A stretch of DNA of 64,000 nucleotides from JBMNPT01 sp050943735 (GCA_050943735.1 JBMNPT010000004.1:144611-208610); one strand, 5' to 3'; shown: positions 39,531 through 48,752, counted from the stretch's first letter. Numbers and translations: made by a program. Notes: generated by a model from the letters alone, not told the origin.

Positions 39531-40985
39531 TCATGATTTCCAGAAATTGGGGAAAAAGAGGGGCATCATGGTATACAGTTCCAATCTGCCAATCAGCATC
39601 AGCAGAATTTCCAGCAACTTGGTGCCGGAAGAGAGAAATCCGAAATTGTTGTAAGGTCCCACCAATTCCAAACCTGGGCCCACATTGCTCAATGTAGTGG
39701 CAGTGGCCGACATGGCTGTAATCATATCCAGATCTCCGCCCTCCATGCAGATAGTCAGTATGGTACCTACCACAAACAGCAGCATGAACAGCAGAAAAAA
39801 ACTCTGCACACCCTGCACATATTCTTCACTGACCACTTTGCCATTGAGCCGAATGGGGCGCACTGATTTGGGGTGTACCGTACGAAACATGGTCCTGCGA
39901 ATACACTTGCCCAAAATCAAAATACGGACCACCTTAATGGCACAGGTGGTAGAACTGGAGCAGGCGCCCACAAAGGTGAGCATAAACAGAATGAACTTGC
40001 TCAGGCTTGGCCAATAATTGTAATCCACTGTGGCAAAGCCGGTAGTGGTAATAATGGAAGAAACCTGAAAAGCCGCATGTTCCAGGCAGATAAGCGGGGT
40101 GGCAAACAATTGCTGTCCCCACAAATTCCATGCGATGAGCAGCGAAGAAACTCCAATGATACACAAATACAACCGCAGTTCTTCGTCTTTGACTGCTTCC
40201 CGTACCCGACCCTGCAGCACAGCGAAAATAATAAAGAAATTCACGCCCGACAGTGTCATATAAACGGTTGTGACCACATTGATGTAGTGACTGTCAAAAT
40301 GCCCAATGCTGGCGTTATAGGTGGAAAAGCCAGCCGTAGCCACTGTGGAAAATGTATGTACCGCCGCATCATACCAGCTCATACCGCCCAGTCTCAGCAG
40401 CACCGTCATGGAAAATGTAAGAATTACATAGGTAATCAGCAGCATCCGTACCGTATCTTTGGTACGCGATGCTTTTTTCATGGTGGAAGGAGATTCCGCT
40501 TTGAAAATACGGAACGCTCCCCCATCCAACAGAGGCACAATGAAAAATAAAAATACCAGTACCCCCAGTCCACCAATCCAATGGGTAAAAGATCGCCAGA
40601 AAAGCACAGATTTAGGCAGAGCCTCAATATCAGGTAAAATGGTGGCACCTGTGGTGGTAAAGCCGGATACCGTTTCAAACAGGGCATCCACACAATCAGG
40701 AATGGCACCCGACAATACAAAGGGAAAGGCTCCAATGAGTGATACAATCACCCAGCACAACACCACTAGCACCAGGCTTTCCCGAATGTTAATGCCCCGT
40801 TTTTCCTCCGGAATACAAAAAGAGAGAAGCCCCAATATCATAGTGCAGACTGCCGGCAATAAAAAAGCACCTGCAATGGTTTCCCCCCATGCCACCGATA
40901 GGAGCGCCGGTACCATCAAAAACAATCCCTGTACCAACAAGACTCGCCCCATCAGACGTGTAATAATCCAAATGCTCAATTTCAT
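39531..40985 (-). CDS. TrkH/KtrB-type potassium uptake channel
   Basis: 484 residues from ATG 40985 (GTG 41012 is also possible; ribosome-site spacing is poor for the ATG). Four M1-P-M2 repeats: filter-like stretches SGFTTTGATIL (repeat 1), TVATAGFSTYNASIG (repeat 2), ITTTGFATVDYNYWP (repeat 3), and LSNVGPGLELVGP (repeat 4), each with the conserved Gly. It takes up K+, possibly with Na+ or H+. A TrkA/KtrA cytosolic partner is not encoded nearby. TrkH versus KtrB cannot be settled by reading. Confidence 0.92.
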   Translation of the reverse strand: MKLSIWIITRLMGRVLLVQGLFLMVPALLSVAWGETIAGAFLLPAVCTMILGLLSFCIPEEKRGINIRESLVLVVLCWVIVSLIGAFPFVLSGAIPDCVDALFETVSGFTTTGATILPDIEALPKSVLFWRSFTHWIGGLGVLVFLFFIVPLLDGGAFRIFKAESPSTMKKASRTKDTVRMLLITYVILTFSMTVLLRLGGMSWYDAAVHTFSTVATAGFSTYNASIGHFDSHYINVVTTVYMTLSGVNFFIIFAVLQGRVREAVKDEELRLYLCIIGVSSLLIAWNLWGQQLFATPLICLEHAAFQVSSIITTTGFATVDYNYWPSLSKFILFMLTFVGACSSSTTCAIKVVRILILGKCIRRTMFRTVHPKSVRPIRLNGKVVSEEYVQGVQSFFLLFMLLFVVGTILTICMEGGDLDMITAMSATATTLSNVGPGLELVGPYNNFGFLSSGTKLLEILLMLIGRLELYTMMPLFFPNFWKS

Positions 40986-41044
40986 CCCTCCATGCCAGAA
41001 TGAAAATCCCACTTTTCCTTCTGCACAGTAAGGCAATCATTATT

Positions 41045-41890
41045 TTATTTTTTCAAAAATTCTCGCAACTCTTCCCGCTTTTGCAGCAAACCATAATACC
41101 CTAGCTGGTACCCCGTTTCCAGCTTTTTTGTGTTTTTTTCGAACCGACTCAACCCCAAAGGTTCCAGCGGCGCAATGACTATAGCACGCCCTTCCTGCTC
41201 CAGCTGCCGCACCAACTGCTGCTCTTTGGCATACATCTGATGCCGTCTGCGCAAGGCCGAGAGCAGCTGTGGATACTTGCGCAACGCAACTTTCAGCATC
41301 CACTCATTGCCTGCTGGTGATTTTACATACTCCCGATGCCGGGTCAGAATGACCACCACCCGATCGCAGCCATCCTCCAGTGCCCGAGCCACCGGAATGG
41401 AATCGGAAGTACCCCCATCGGAATAATACCGTCCCCGGTAGAACACTGGCGGTGAAAGGGCTGGCAGCGAAGAAGATGCCCGGAGCACTGTGGTATCCCC
41501 CCGCAGACACTCTTTATCAAAATAAGCAGGCCGTCCAGTGCGCACATCGGTGACCACTGTGACCATCTCACAGGGATTGGCAAAAAACGCCTCTTCATCA
41601 AAAGGCACCAGATGCTGCGGCACTTCCTCAAAGAGAAACTCCATGCCAAACAGGGAGCCGGTCCGCACAAAATTGCGCAGACTCAAATATCGAGGATCCC
41701 GAATATACTCTATATCAATGCGTTTGTTCCGTCCTCGTTGTCCGGATATATAGGACACGCCATTGCAGGCCCCTGCCGATACGCCAATGCAATAATCCAC
41801 CTGCAGACGTTCATCCAACATGGCATCCAAGGCACCAATGGTAAAAATTCCACGCAGTCCTCCGCCTTCCAGCACCAGTCCTGTTTTCAT
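41045..41890 (-). CDS. Patatin-like phospholipase
   Basis: 281 residues. Oxyanion loop GGGLRG (about 9-14), nucleophile elbow GVSAG (about 36-40) and catalytic Asp in YYSDGGTSD (about 160). The Ser-Asp dyad is complete. It hydrolyses acyl esters of membrane lipids. No signal peptide, so cytosolic or membrane-peripheral, like the RssA/YqhO group. 59 bp after the trkH start and probably in the same transcript direction. Substrate unknown. Confidence 0.92.
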   Translation of the reverse strand: MKTGLVLEGGGLRGIFTIGALDAMLDERLQVDYCIGVSAGACNGVSYISGQRGRNKRIDIEYIRDPRYLSLRNFVRTGSLFGMEFLFEEVPQHLVPFDEEAFFANPCEMVTVVTDVRTGRPAYFDKECLRGDTTVLRASSSLPALSPPVFYRGRYYSDGGTSDSIPVARALEDGCDRVVVILTRHREYVKSPAGNEWMLKVALRKYPQLLSALRRRHQMYAKEQQLVRQLEQEGRAIVIAPLEPLGLSRFEKNTKKLETGYQLGYYGLLQKREELREFLKK

Positions 41891-42042
41891 CCGTCAACCT
41901 CCCTCAAACTGTTCTTTGTATCATTGTAGCACAAATCCGCAAAAAGGCCACTGTCATTGTGAAAAAAGATAGCAATTTACCCCAACTTATTGTACAATGG
42001 TAAAGGGTTTACATCCCAATTCAGGAAAGGAGTCAACCAACC

Positions 42043-44004
42043 ATGGGTTTTTTTGATTTTTTCAAGGGAAAGAACTCTCCCGATGATCCGGAAACTCCGG
42101 AAGAAATGGACATGCCGCAGGAGGAGGCCTCCAATGCTCCCCAAGCACCGAAGGATGCCAGCAAGGAACCAATGCTGCCCTTTGTAGACCCCTACGGCCG
42201 TCCTGTATCGGTTCCGCTGTCCCAGTGGAAAACCGAAGTACTGCCCAAATTACTGGAAAAGCACCGGGAACAGCCCATCCCTCTGTACAATGACATTCTG
42301 CTGGCGCTGCAGCACAACGTGGCGCAGGAGGTATTGGAACCAGCCCAGCATTTGAGCCAGTTGGACCCCTGTGAACGTACCAACACTCTGTTGGCCATTG
42401 CCCAGCTCAAGTGCGGAGATGCTGCTGCCTCTCAAGCCACATTGGAAAGCTACATCGCAGAACATGGCAAAACTGGCCCTCTGCTCACCAATCTGGCCAA
42501 AGCACAGTACACCCAGAAAGATACCCAGGGTGCGCTGGCCACTCTGTGGGAAGGTCTCACTCTCGACCCCAACCAGAGCAACGGCCTCCCCTGGTATGCC
42601 GCTCTGCATATGCAATCTCAGGGCAAAGAGGGCTATTTGGATGCCTTGCGGCGTGCCTCTCAGTTGAAGGACAGCTGGCTGCCCCAGCTCTACCTGGCTC
42701 GGGACTTTGTGCAAAACAAGGAACTGGAGCCCGCCATGGAACTGTACCGCAAGGTGCTGTCCGAACATCCCACCGAACCGGCTGTGTTCATGATCTCCAG
42801 CGATTTGGGTATGACAGGCCATCCCAAGGAACTGGTGGAGCTGCTGGACCCCATTTTTGACCTGAAAAAATATTCCGTTCGGGTGGCCATCAACCTGCTC
42901 AACGGCTACTTACAGGCAGGTCATCCCGCCAAGGCCCAGGCCCTGCTCAACATTTTGCTCCGCCTGGAACGGCCTGAGCTGAAAAACTATCTGCTGGCAG
43001 TTTCGTCCGCTCTGGACAAGGCCCGCCCAGCCCCCAAGCTCACCGAAGAGGAGCGCAAAGAAATCAAACTGGAAATGGTATCGCTGGACAAACCCATGTG
43101 GTACTATGGTCTAAACAATCCCCAATGGCTGCTGCCTGCCAAGCAGGAAGACGCCAAGCTGGTGGCAGTGCTGTCCTATGCTGACATCACCCAGGCGGCC
43201 CCTGAACAAAATGTGGCGGCCACCGAAGACGAAAGTAGCCGGCTCACCCGTTCCATCCCCTTGCTAATGGGCAGCCGTATGGCTTTCCTGTCCCAGTTCC
43301 AGTGCAAGAACATCATTCCCTGCGCCCATGGCATTGGACCCGTCCTGTCCCGCAAGGAAGCTGATGAAACCTACCTGCGCAACATTGCCTCCAAAATTGG
43401 AGCGGACTATCTCATCACCGGTACGGTGCTCAACGTCGACAGTAGTTTTGGCGTTACCACCATCTTCTATGACCGGGAAAAGGATTCCTTCCAGCGCGCC
43501 ATGAAGCTGCTGCCCAAAAAGAATCTGGGCCCGGCTCTGTTGGATCTGGTGGAAGAAATCACCGATCTTCTGCACATTGAAGAAGCGGCTGTTCCGGGAT
43601 ATACCCCTTCTGCGGTTGCGGCCGGCGGATTTGCCACCGCTCTCACCCAGTCTCTCAGCCAGCTTCTCATTCAAAACGGTCAGGTGCCGCTGAAATTGCT
43701 TCGGGGAGAACGCAACATCCTCAACTGGATGCTCAATCTGGCACTGGCTGATCCTTCCAACACCGCTCTTAAGCTGTTATTCATCGGCGGATTGAGCAAG
43801 AGCCGCTCCTATGGCTCCAACGTCTATCTGGAATTCCACAAACAGGTGTTGCAGATGGTACAGGCTGAGCCGGAAGACAGCCCCGTACGGCGGCTGCTGC
43901 CTCTCATCTACCGTCTGTACAACCACAAGGAGCCCCTGGAAAAACTACAGGAGCAAACCACTGGCGACGACGAGTACAGCCGTTGGGTTCATTCCTTCCA
44001 GTAA
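42043..44004 (+). CDS. Large TPR-repeat protein of unknown role
   Basis: 653 residues. The short N-terminus MGFFDFFKGK (a common start of cytosolic scaffold proteins) is followed by an acidic, Pro-rich linker and about 230 residues of TPR-like helical hairpins (about 75-320, e.g. LLTNLAKAQYTQKDTQGALATLWEGLTLDP, by parts). The second half (about 400-650) is globular with IGADYLITGTVLNVDSSFG and FKNIIPCAHG-like strands, and is not recognised. No signal or membrane helix. GGAG lies 9-10 nt before ATG. Single gene convergent with ftsH. TPRs suggest a protein-protein scaffold. Confidence 0.82.
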   Translation: MGFFDFFKGKNSPDDPETPEEMDMPQEEASNAPQAPKDASKEPMLPFVDPYGRPVSVPLSQWKTEVLPKLLEKHREQPIPLYNDILLALQHNVAQEVLEPAQHLSQLDPCERTNTLLAIAQLKCGDAAASQATLESYIAEHGKTGPLLTNLAKAQYTQKDTQGALATLWEGLTLDPNQSNGLPWYAALHMQSQGKEGYLDALRRASQLKDSWLPQLYLARDFVQNKELEPAMELYRKVLSEHPTEPAVFMISSDLGMTGHPKELVELLDPIFDLKKYSVRVAINLLNGYLQAGHPAKAQALLNILLRLERPELKNYLLAVSSALDKARPAPKLTEEERKEIKLEMVSLDKPMWYYGLNNPQWLLPAKQEDAKLVAVLSYADITQAAPEQNVAATEDESSRLTRSIPLLMGSRMAFLSQFQCKNIIPCAHGIGPVLSRKEADETYLRNIASKIGADYLITGTVLNVDSSFGVTTIFYDREKDSFQRAMKLLPKKNLGPALLDLVEEITDLLHIEEAAVPGYTPSAVAAGGFATALTQSLSQLLIQNGQVPLKLLRGERNILNWMLNLALADPSNTALKLLFIGGLSKSRSYGSNVYLEFHKQVLQMVQAEPEDSPVRRLLPLIYRLYNHKEPLEKLQEQTTGDDEYSRWVHSFQ

Positions 44005-44010
44005 AAAATA

Positions 44011-44042
44011 CCCCCTGACAGATCTGTCAGGGGGCTTTTTTT
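44011..44042. terminator. Bidirectional terminator
   Basis: CCCCCTGACAGA / TCTGTCAGGGGG with no spacer (effective 4-nt loop), followed by CTTTTTTT, between the TPR gene and ftsH. Confidence 0.88.
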
Positions 44043-45846
44043 ACTGTTTGAGAATTTTCATGAACTCTTCCCCGGTGATGGTTTCTTTTTCCAGCAAATA
44101 CCGGGCCAATTCGTGCAGTTTTTCAGTGTTTTCCTTGAGAATTTCCACTGCTTTTCCATGGGCTTTTCGAATGATTTCCAATACTTCCTGGTCAATTTTT
44201 TCGGCAGTGCCCTGGGAACAAATCAAAGAGGTATCTCCACCCAGATATTGATTGCTGATGGTCTCCAAGGCCATCATGTCAAAATGCTGGCTCATACCCA
44301 GCCGGGTTACCATCGCCCTGGCAATCTTGGTGGCCTGCTCAATGTCATTGGACGCCCCCGAAGTAAAGGTTCCGAAGATCAATTCCTCCGCTGCCCGGCC
44401 GCCGGTAAAGGTGACAATTTTGTTGAACGCCTCTTCCCGGGTCATGAGCACCGTTTCTTCCTCTGCCACCTGCATGGTGTACCCCAGTGCTCCGCTGGTG
44501 CGGGGAATGATGGTGATCTTGTGCACCGGAGCGGAATCGGTCTGCATAGCCGCCACCAAAGCATGTCCAATTTCATGATAAGAAATGATCTCTCTTTCAC
44601 GTGGTGAAATGACTGCGCCTTTCCGCTGGTATCCGGCAATGACCACTTCCACTGCCTCTTCCAGATCGGCCTGCTGTACCTGAGAGCGTCCCATGCGTAC
44701 CGCCCGCAAAGCGCCTTCATTGATAATATTGGCCAGTTCCGCGCCTGAAGCACCAGCTGTGGCCAGTGCAATGGATTTGAGATCCACCCCTGGCTCCATG
44801 TGAATGTTTTTGGCATGGACCCGCAAAATGGCCTCCCGGCCCTTGAGATCAGGCAATTCCACCGGAATGCGCCGGTCAAAGCGTCCCGGCCGCAGCAGGG
44901 CTTGATCCAATGAGTCCGGCCGGTTGGTGGCCGCCAGAATCACTACGCCTTTCCGTCCGTCAAAACCATCCATTTCGGTGAGCAGCTGGTTGAGGGTCTG
45001 TTCCCGTTCATCGTTGCCGCCCAAGCCACCGCTGTCACGCCGTTTGCCAATGGTATCAATCTCATCAATGAATACAATGCAAGGCGCTTTCTCCTGGGCC
45101 TGCTTAAACAAATCCCGCACCTTCACAGCGCCCATACCCACAAACATCTCCACAAATTCCGAACCGGATATGGAAAAGAAGGGAACATGCGCCTCACCAG
45201 CCACGGCTTTGGCCAGCAGAGTTTTACCAGTTCCAGGAGGGCCTACCAGCAATGCACCTTTAGGCATAGTAGCGCCGATGGATTCGTATTTTCCAGGATT
45301 GTGCAGAAAATCCACAATCTCCGCCAGTGCTTCTTTTGCTTCATCCTCTCCGGCCACGTCGTCAAATGTCTTGCCGGTCTGTGCCTCCACATAAATTTTG
45401 GCATTACTTTTGCCAAAGGTCATGGCACCGGCGCCCATGCGTTTTTGCATACTCCGCAGAAACAGCTGTCCGATAAATATAAAGAAAAGAATGGGTAACA
45501 GCCAGGAGAGCAATTGTGACAATGCTGACGGCTGCTTGGGCACTACCTTGCCATATTTCACACCATGGTCGTTGAGCAGCGGCACCAACTCCGTATCATT
45601 GCTGATGTACCCGGTATAGTAAATGGTCTTGTCCTCTTTGCTGGTCAGATAGATTTCAGTGTCGGTGATTTCCACCGTATCCACCTTGTTTTCCTGCACC
45701 ATGGTGAGAAATTCGCTGTAATAGATCTCCTTGGTACCGGCCTTATACAACAGCGGCATCACCAGAGTGTTGAGCACAATCACCACCAGCAATACGATGA
45801 TGTAATAATAAATCCAGGGTTTTTTCGATGTTTTTTGTTCTCTCAT
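44041..45846 (-). CDS. ftsH: ATP-dependent zinc metalloprotease FtsH
   Basis: 601 residues. Transmembrane helices at about 12-33 and 108-130 flank an extracytoplasmic domain. The AAA+ module carries Walker A GPPGTGKT (202-209), Walker B CIVFIDEIDTIG, and the second region of homology ATNRPDSLDQALLRPGRFDR. The protease domain carries HEIGHALVA (zinc) at about 420. It degrades membrane and regulatory proteins as a membrane-bound hexamer. ATG 45846 follows GGAG with 10 nt. Complete. Confidence 0.97.
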   Translation of the reverse strand: MREQKTSKKPWIYYYIIVLLVVIVLNTLVMPLLYKAGTKEIYYSEFLTMVQENKVDTVEITDTEIYLTSKEDKTIYYTGYISNDTELVPLLNDHGVKYGKVVPKQPSALSQLLSWLLPILFFIFIGQLFLRSMQKRMGAGAMTFGKSNAKIYVEAQTGKTFDDVAGEDEAKEALAEIVDFLHNPGKYESIGATMPKGALLVGPPGTGKTLLAKAVAGEAHVPFFSISGSEFVEMFVGMGAVKVRDLFKQAQEKAPCIVFIDEIDTIGKRRDSGGLGGNDEREQTLNQLLTEMDGFDGRKGVVILAATNRPDSLDQALLRPGRFDRRIPVELPDLKGREAILRVHAKNIHMEPGVDLKSIALATAGASGAELANIINEGALRAVRMGRSQVQQADLEEAVEVVIAGYQRKGAVISPREREIISYHEIGHALVAAMQTDSAPVHKITIIPRTSGALGYTMQVAEEETVLMTREEAFNKIVTFTGGRAAEELIFGTFTSGASNDIEQATKIARAMVTRLGMSQHFDMMALETISNQYLGGDTSLICSQGTAEKIDQEVLEIIRKAHGKAVEILKENTEKLHELARYLLEKETITGEEFMKILKQ

Positions 45847-45932
45847 GATTTTTCGACTCCTTTTTTTCATCATACTCTGTCTGGTGGAAAGAAGTCAATG
45901 TTCTTTTGTATGAGAAGGAAAATCTTTACACT

Positions 45933-46301
45933 TTATTCATCTTGTTCATTTTTTGTACAAAACATTTGCCAGATTCCCAAAGCGATCAGTAGCCAGTAAA
46001 ATGCCTTGCGCAGCCATTCTCCTTCACTGGCTGCCGCCAAAGCGGCACCCAGTGCCGCTCCGGCACAGCCTCCGACCACGCACAGTCCCCACACCTTCCA
46101 CACCATATACCCGTTTTTCCAATGAAAAAATACCCCAGCCAAGGCAGCCGGCAAAAAATACAGCAAATTGAGGGACTGGGCCGCCAGCTGAGGCACCTCC
46201 CAAAAGCTGGTAAGCCACAACAGCAGCAGCGTACCGCCGCCCACACCCATGGCACTGAGCGCACCACATACCGCCGCTCCCGCAAACAGCCAAACGCTCA
46301 C
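45933..46301 (-). CDS. Half-size TSUP permease subunit, second half
   Basis: 122 residues, four helices, with the TSUP motif near the start (ALSAMGVGGGTLLLLWL). It starts with GTG overlapping the TGA of the upstream gene (GTGA), so translation is coupled. Its partner at 46298 is also 122 residues and carries the matching first motif. Together they equal one normal eight-helix TSUP protein such as the one at 20767. A heterodimeric exporter is likely. The longer open frame to 46646 is the antiphase shadow of the partner gene. Confidence 0.82.
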   Translation of the reverse strand: MSVWLFAGAAVCGALSAMGVGGGTLLLLWLTSFWEVPQLAAQSLNLLYFLPAALAGVFFHWKNGYMVWKVWGLCVVGGCAGAALGAALAAASEGEWLRKAFYWLLIALGIWQMFCTKNEQDE

Positions 46302-46666
46302 AGCCCCAGCACCCCCTTGATTCCGGCCAACAGCAACAGCAGAGCAAATGCCCGTTGCAGCCACCGGGTGTTGAGCCGTTTGAGCCACAATCCCCCTATG
46401 ATGCCACCCACTGCTCCCCCCAACAGACAGGGCCACAGCCACTGGGCCGCCAGCTCCACATTGCGGCTGTACAGACACAAACTCACCCCGGATAATACCA
46501 ACGTCACTCCCACCGAAGTGGCAAAAACCTTCCGAGTCTCCAGTCCGCTCCAGCGTTTTAATAGCACCACCAGAATGACTCCTCCGGCGCCGCCAAAAAA
46601 ACCGTTGATCAGACCCGCGCCAAAACCAGCCGTCAGCAGCTTCCATTTTTGAGATTGGGGTTTCAT
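46298..46666 (-). CDS. Half-size TSUP permease subunit, first half
   Basis: 122 residues, four helices: LLTAGFGAGLINGFFGGAGGVILVVLL is the first TSUP repeat (by parts LINGFFGGAGGVILVVLL), then ATSVGVTLVLSGVSLCLY and LLGGAVGGIIGGLWLKRL. ATG 46666 follows GGAGG with 7 nt. It pairs with the overlapping gene at 45933. Two equal halves of one fold, encoded separately and coupled, are either an ancestral arrangement or a gene fission. Substrate unknown. Confidence 0.82.
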   Translation of the reverse strand: MKPQSQKWKLLTAGFGAGLINGFFGGAGGVILVVLLKRWSGLETRKVFATSVGVTLVLSGVSLCLYSRNVELAAQWLWPCLLGGAVGGIIGGLWLKRLNTRWLQRAFALLLLLAGIKGVLGL

Positions 46667-46690
46667 CCGCTTCCCTCCTCCAAAAAACAA

Positions 46691-46717
46691 CTCCACAGCC
46701 TTACTATGGCTGTGGAG
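46691..46717. terminator. Hairpin between PIN-like and TSUP genes
   Basis: CTCCACAGCC, 7-nt loop, GGCTGTGGAG. It ends the PIN/tcdA transcript (minus strand tail AGTTGTTTTTTG). Confidence 0.8.
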
Positions 46718-46747
46718 TGAGGATTTTATTCCATTGTAGGCCCAGCA

Positions 46748-47416
46748 TCACAGGCGCAAAAATTCATCGTAATACTCCAGCGCTTCCTGATGACTGTTCT
46801 TCCCGCCCAGGACTCCTTTGATTCGCTCGCTGTAATCCGCACGGTTTTTGCTCTTGCGCATCAAAGACGCCAGCTGTACACAGTATTTCTCCTTGATGCG
46901 TTTTTCCCGGCACATCCGGTTGAGAATGATCTCTTTTTTCTCTTTATCGGTGAGTGTTTTTTTCTTTTCTTTGGAAGGCTTGTTTTTCTCCCGCTGAGGA
47001 CGGTCTTCCCCTCGATTTTCCAATACCACCCGGCTTTTGGCCAGGCATTGGGCGATGCATTCGCCGCACTTGATGATAACCTCCGAATTGAGTTCCTTCA
47101 CCGATTTGATGGCTGCCTCATAGCCCCGATCATTGGAAATGATGTAAATTTCGCTCACCGAGTGATCGGCGGTGAGATAGCCCATATAGGTCACCAGCAT
47201 AAAATCCAGCGCGTTATTGCCCTTGTGGTCCAGATAACGGGTTTCCACTGTGATATCCCGGTCCCGATAGGCATCCAGAATATCCCGCAGGGAACGGATG
47301 ATGTTTTCGCCTGAACCAAAAATCACCACTTTACTGCCTGGCTCCACCGCGCTGATACCGTACAATCCATGCAGCGCCACATTTTCATAATCTACCAGAA
47401 ATGCCTTCTTACCCAT
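46748..47416 (-). CDS. PIN-like domain protein
   Basis: 222 residues. The N-terminal PIN/NYN-type nuclease fold has acidic residues in FLVDYENVAL, NALDFMLVTYMGY and IYIISNDRGYEAAI, spaced as in metal-dependent RNases. The C-terminus is highly basic (QREKNKPSKEKKKTLTDKEKKE) and helical, possibly RNA-binding. It overlaps tcdA by 8 nt, so both are co-expressed. RNase activity is inferred from the fold. Confidence 0.82.
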   Translation of the reverse strand: MGKKAFLVDYENVALHGLYGISAVEPGSKVVIFGSGENIIRSLRDILDAYRDRDITVETRYLDHKGNNALDFMLVTYMGYLTADHSVSEIYIISNDRGYEAAIKSVKELNSEVIIKCGECIAQCLAKSRVVLENRGEDRPQREKNKPSKEKKKTLTDKEKKEIILNRMCREKRIKEKYCVQLASLMRKSKNRADYSERIKGVLGGKNSHQEALEYYDEFLRL

Positions 47417-48146
47417 TCTTTTCCTCTTTTCTCATTGCTTCTTCTCCTTTCAGCAGGATTTTGATCACCTCACCAGCCGCCATCATACCGGCCACCGGTG
47501 GCACAAAGGCCACACTGCCGGGTACACTTCTACGCCCCCGCTCTTCCGCTTCCTCCACCGGGCGCAATGGCTCCTCCCGGCTGTAGAGCACCTTGTGATG
47601 ATCCACCCCTCGTTTTTTCAGTTCGCGGCGCACCACCCGGCACAGAGGGCACACCGATGTTTCATAAATATCCGCCACCTCAAACCGGAAGGGGTCCAGC
47701 TTGTTGCCTGTCCCCATCACGCTGATGATGGACACATCCCGCTGATGCGCCTGCTCAATCAAATCCAGTTTGGCGGTCACCATGTCAATGGCGTCTACCA
47801 CAAAATGAGGAGCCCACGCAAACAGGAACTCTCTCTCCTCAGGCATATAGCAGCGCTCTGCCGCCACAATCTCCGCCTGGGGATTGATGTCCCGCAATCG
47901 AGCCGCCATGGCTTCCGCCTTGGACTTTCCCAGGGTGCTGCACAGTGCTACCAATTGACGGTTTCGGTTGGATTCACTCACCACATCGTGGTCCACCAGC
48001 AGCAAATGGCCCACGCCGCAGCGTGCCAGTGCCTCTGCCGCCGCGCTTCCCACGCCGCCAATGCCCACCACTGCCACCCGGCATCCGGAGAGAATCTCGG
48101 TGCTTTCTCTGCCCAGCAGCCGTTCCTGCCGTTCCAAAAATCCCAT
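47409..48146 (-). CDS. tcdA: tRNA threonylcarbamoyladenosine dehydratase
   Basis: 245 residues, E1/ThiF-like. Rossmann motif VAVVGIGGVGSAAAEALARCGVG (by parts), then LLLVDHDVVSESNRNRQ, ATP-binding, and the TcdA-typical VVDAIDMVTAKLDLI and CPLCRVVRRELKKRGV with a cysteine pair. It cyclises t6A to ct6A on tRNAs. GGAGG lies before ATG 48146. First gene of the pair with the PIN-like protein. The 6S RNA lies just upstream on the same strand. Confidence 0.93.
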   Translation of the reverse strand: MGFLERQERLLGRESTEILSGCRVAVVGIGGVGSAAAEALARCGVGHLLLVDHDVVSESNRNRQLVALCSTLGKSKAEAMAARLRDINPQAEIVAAERCYMPEEREFLFAWAPHFVVDAIDMVTAKLDLIEQAHQRDVSIISVMGTGNKLDPFRFEVADIYETSVCPLCRVVRRELKKRGVDHHKVLYSREEPLRPVEEAEERGRRSVPGSVAFVPPVAGMMAAGEVIKILLKGEEAMRKEEKNG

Positions 48147-48164
48147 ATGGGTTCCTCCGTCCTA

Positions 48165-48400
48165 TAAAAAATACCGGTCATGAACCATGACCGGTAGATA
48201 AATTGGCATGATGGCCCCACAGAAGCCGTGTTGCGCCGCTGATGACCCTGCATCTTCAGCAGGTGGGTTTCCTCCTTACCGTCTCACGCTCCCTTCTTCG
48301 GCCGAAGCGGGAAGGTCTGCAATCCTCGAATAAGAGACCGGAATCCCTATTAAGTCTCTGTAGGTTCAATACAGACGCAATCACGAGCCCCGTAGGGTTA
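48165..48400 (-). ncRNA. ssrS: 6S RNA
   Basis: Transcript strand starts about GAGTAACCCTACGGGGCTCG and contains the segments ATTGAACCTACAGAGACTTA, GGTCTCTTATTCGAGGATTG, the apical CTTCCCGCTTCGGCCGAAG, GAGACGGTAAGGAGGAAACC and CCACCTGC, which I recognise from Clostridia 6S RNA. A sigma-A promoter precedes it and a strong terminator (TACCGGTCATG / CATGACCGGTA, then TTTTTT) ends it. 6S RNA binds the housekeeping RNA polymerase holoenzyme and templates pRNA. No coding frame fits. Identification is from memory of the family and needs a covariance-model match. Confidence 0.82.
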
Positions 48401-48405
48401 CTCTT

Positions 48406-48434
48406 ATTATAGCATACTGCCCAACTGCACGCAA
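48406..48434 (-). promoter_or_regulatory. 6S RNA promoter
   Basis: Minus strand: TTGCGT, 17-bp spacer, perfect TATAAT. The expected start is near 48400. Confidence 0.78.
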
Positions 48435-48452
48435 GATATTCCGCAGAGTTGG

Positions 48453-48752
48453 TCAATTTTCCACATCATAAAATTCTTCCAGACGTTCCACCATGATGCT
48501 GCGCACTTCTTCAAATTCCCGTTCATCCTCAATGGTGGCCAGCAATTCGTCGCCGCTCTCCTCATCCACCACGATTTTCATAATCACCAATTCTCCATCG
48601 GCTTCCACCGCTTCATTGGGATCATCATATACCGGAACCAACGCCACATAAGTTTCGTCTTCCAGCTCCAAGGTATCAATGTGCTCAAATTCCATTTTGA
48701 CGCCGTTTTCATCTTCCAGCGTAATATAATCGTTTCCAAATTCGCCGCTCAT
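48453..48752 (-). CDS. DUF1292-family protein
   Basis: 99 residues, strongly acidic. Pattern DYITLEDENGVKMEFEHIDTLELEDETYVALVPV (by parts), then IMKIVVDEESGDELLATIEDEREFEEV, is the DUF1292 layout seen across Firmicutes, often near ruvX/yrzL-type housekeeping genes. Function unknown. ATG 48752 follows AGGTG; the longer frame from 48803 lacks a site. Confidence 0.9.
   Translation of the reverse strand: MSGEFGNDYITLEDENGVKMEFEHIDTLELEDETYVALVPVYDDPNEAVEADGELVIMKIVVDEESGDELLATIEDEREFEEVRSIMVERLEEFYDVEN

Noticed and set aside
45933..46646. 237-residue TSUP-like protein as one gene
   Set aside because: Only its last 122 residues look like a protein. The first part is Gly/Arg/Trp-rich antiphase reading of the upstream half-TSUP gene, so two overlapping genes explain the region better.
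48165..48400. T-box or other riboswitch for tcdA
   Set aside because: The transcript ends in a strong terminator 20 bp before tcdA, and its internal blocks match 6S RNA. No T-box motif or specifier loop was seen.
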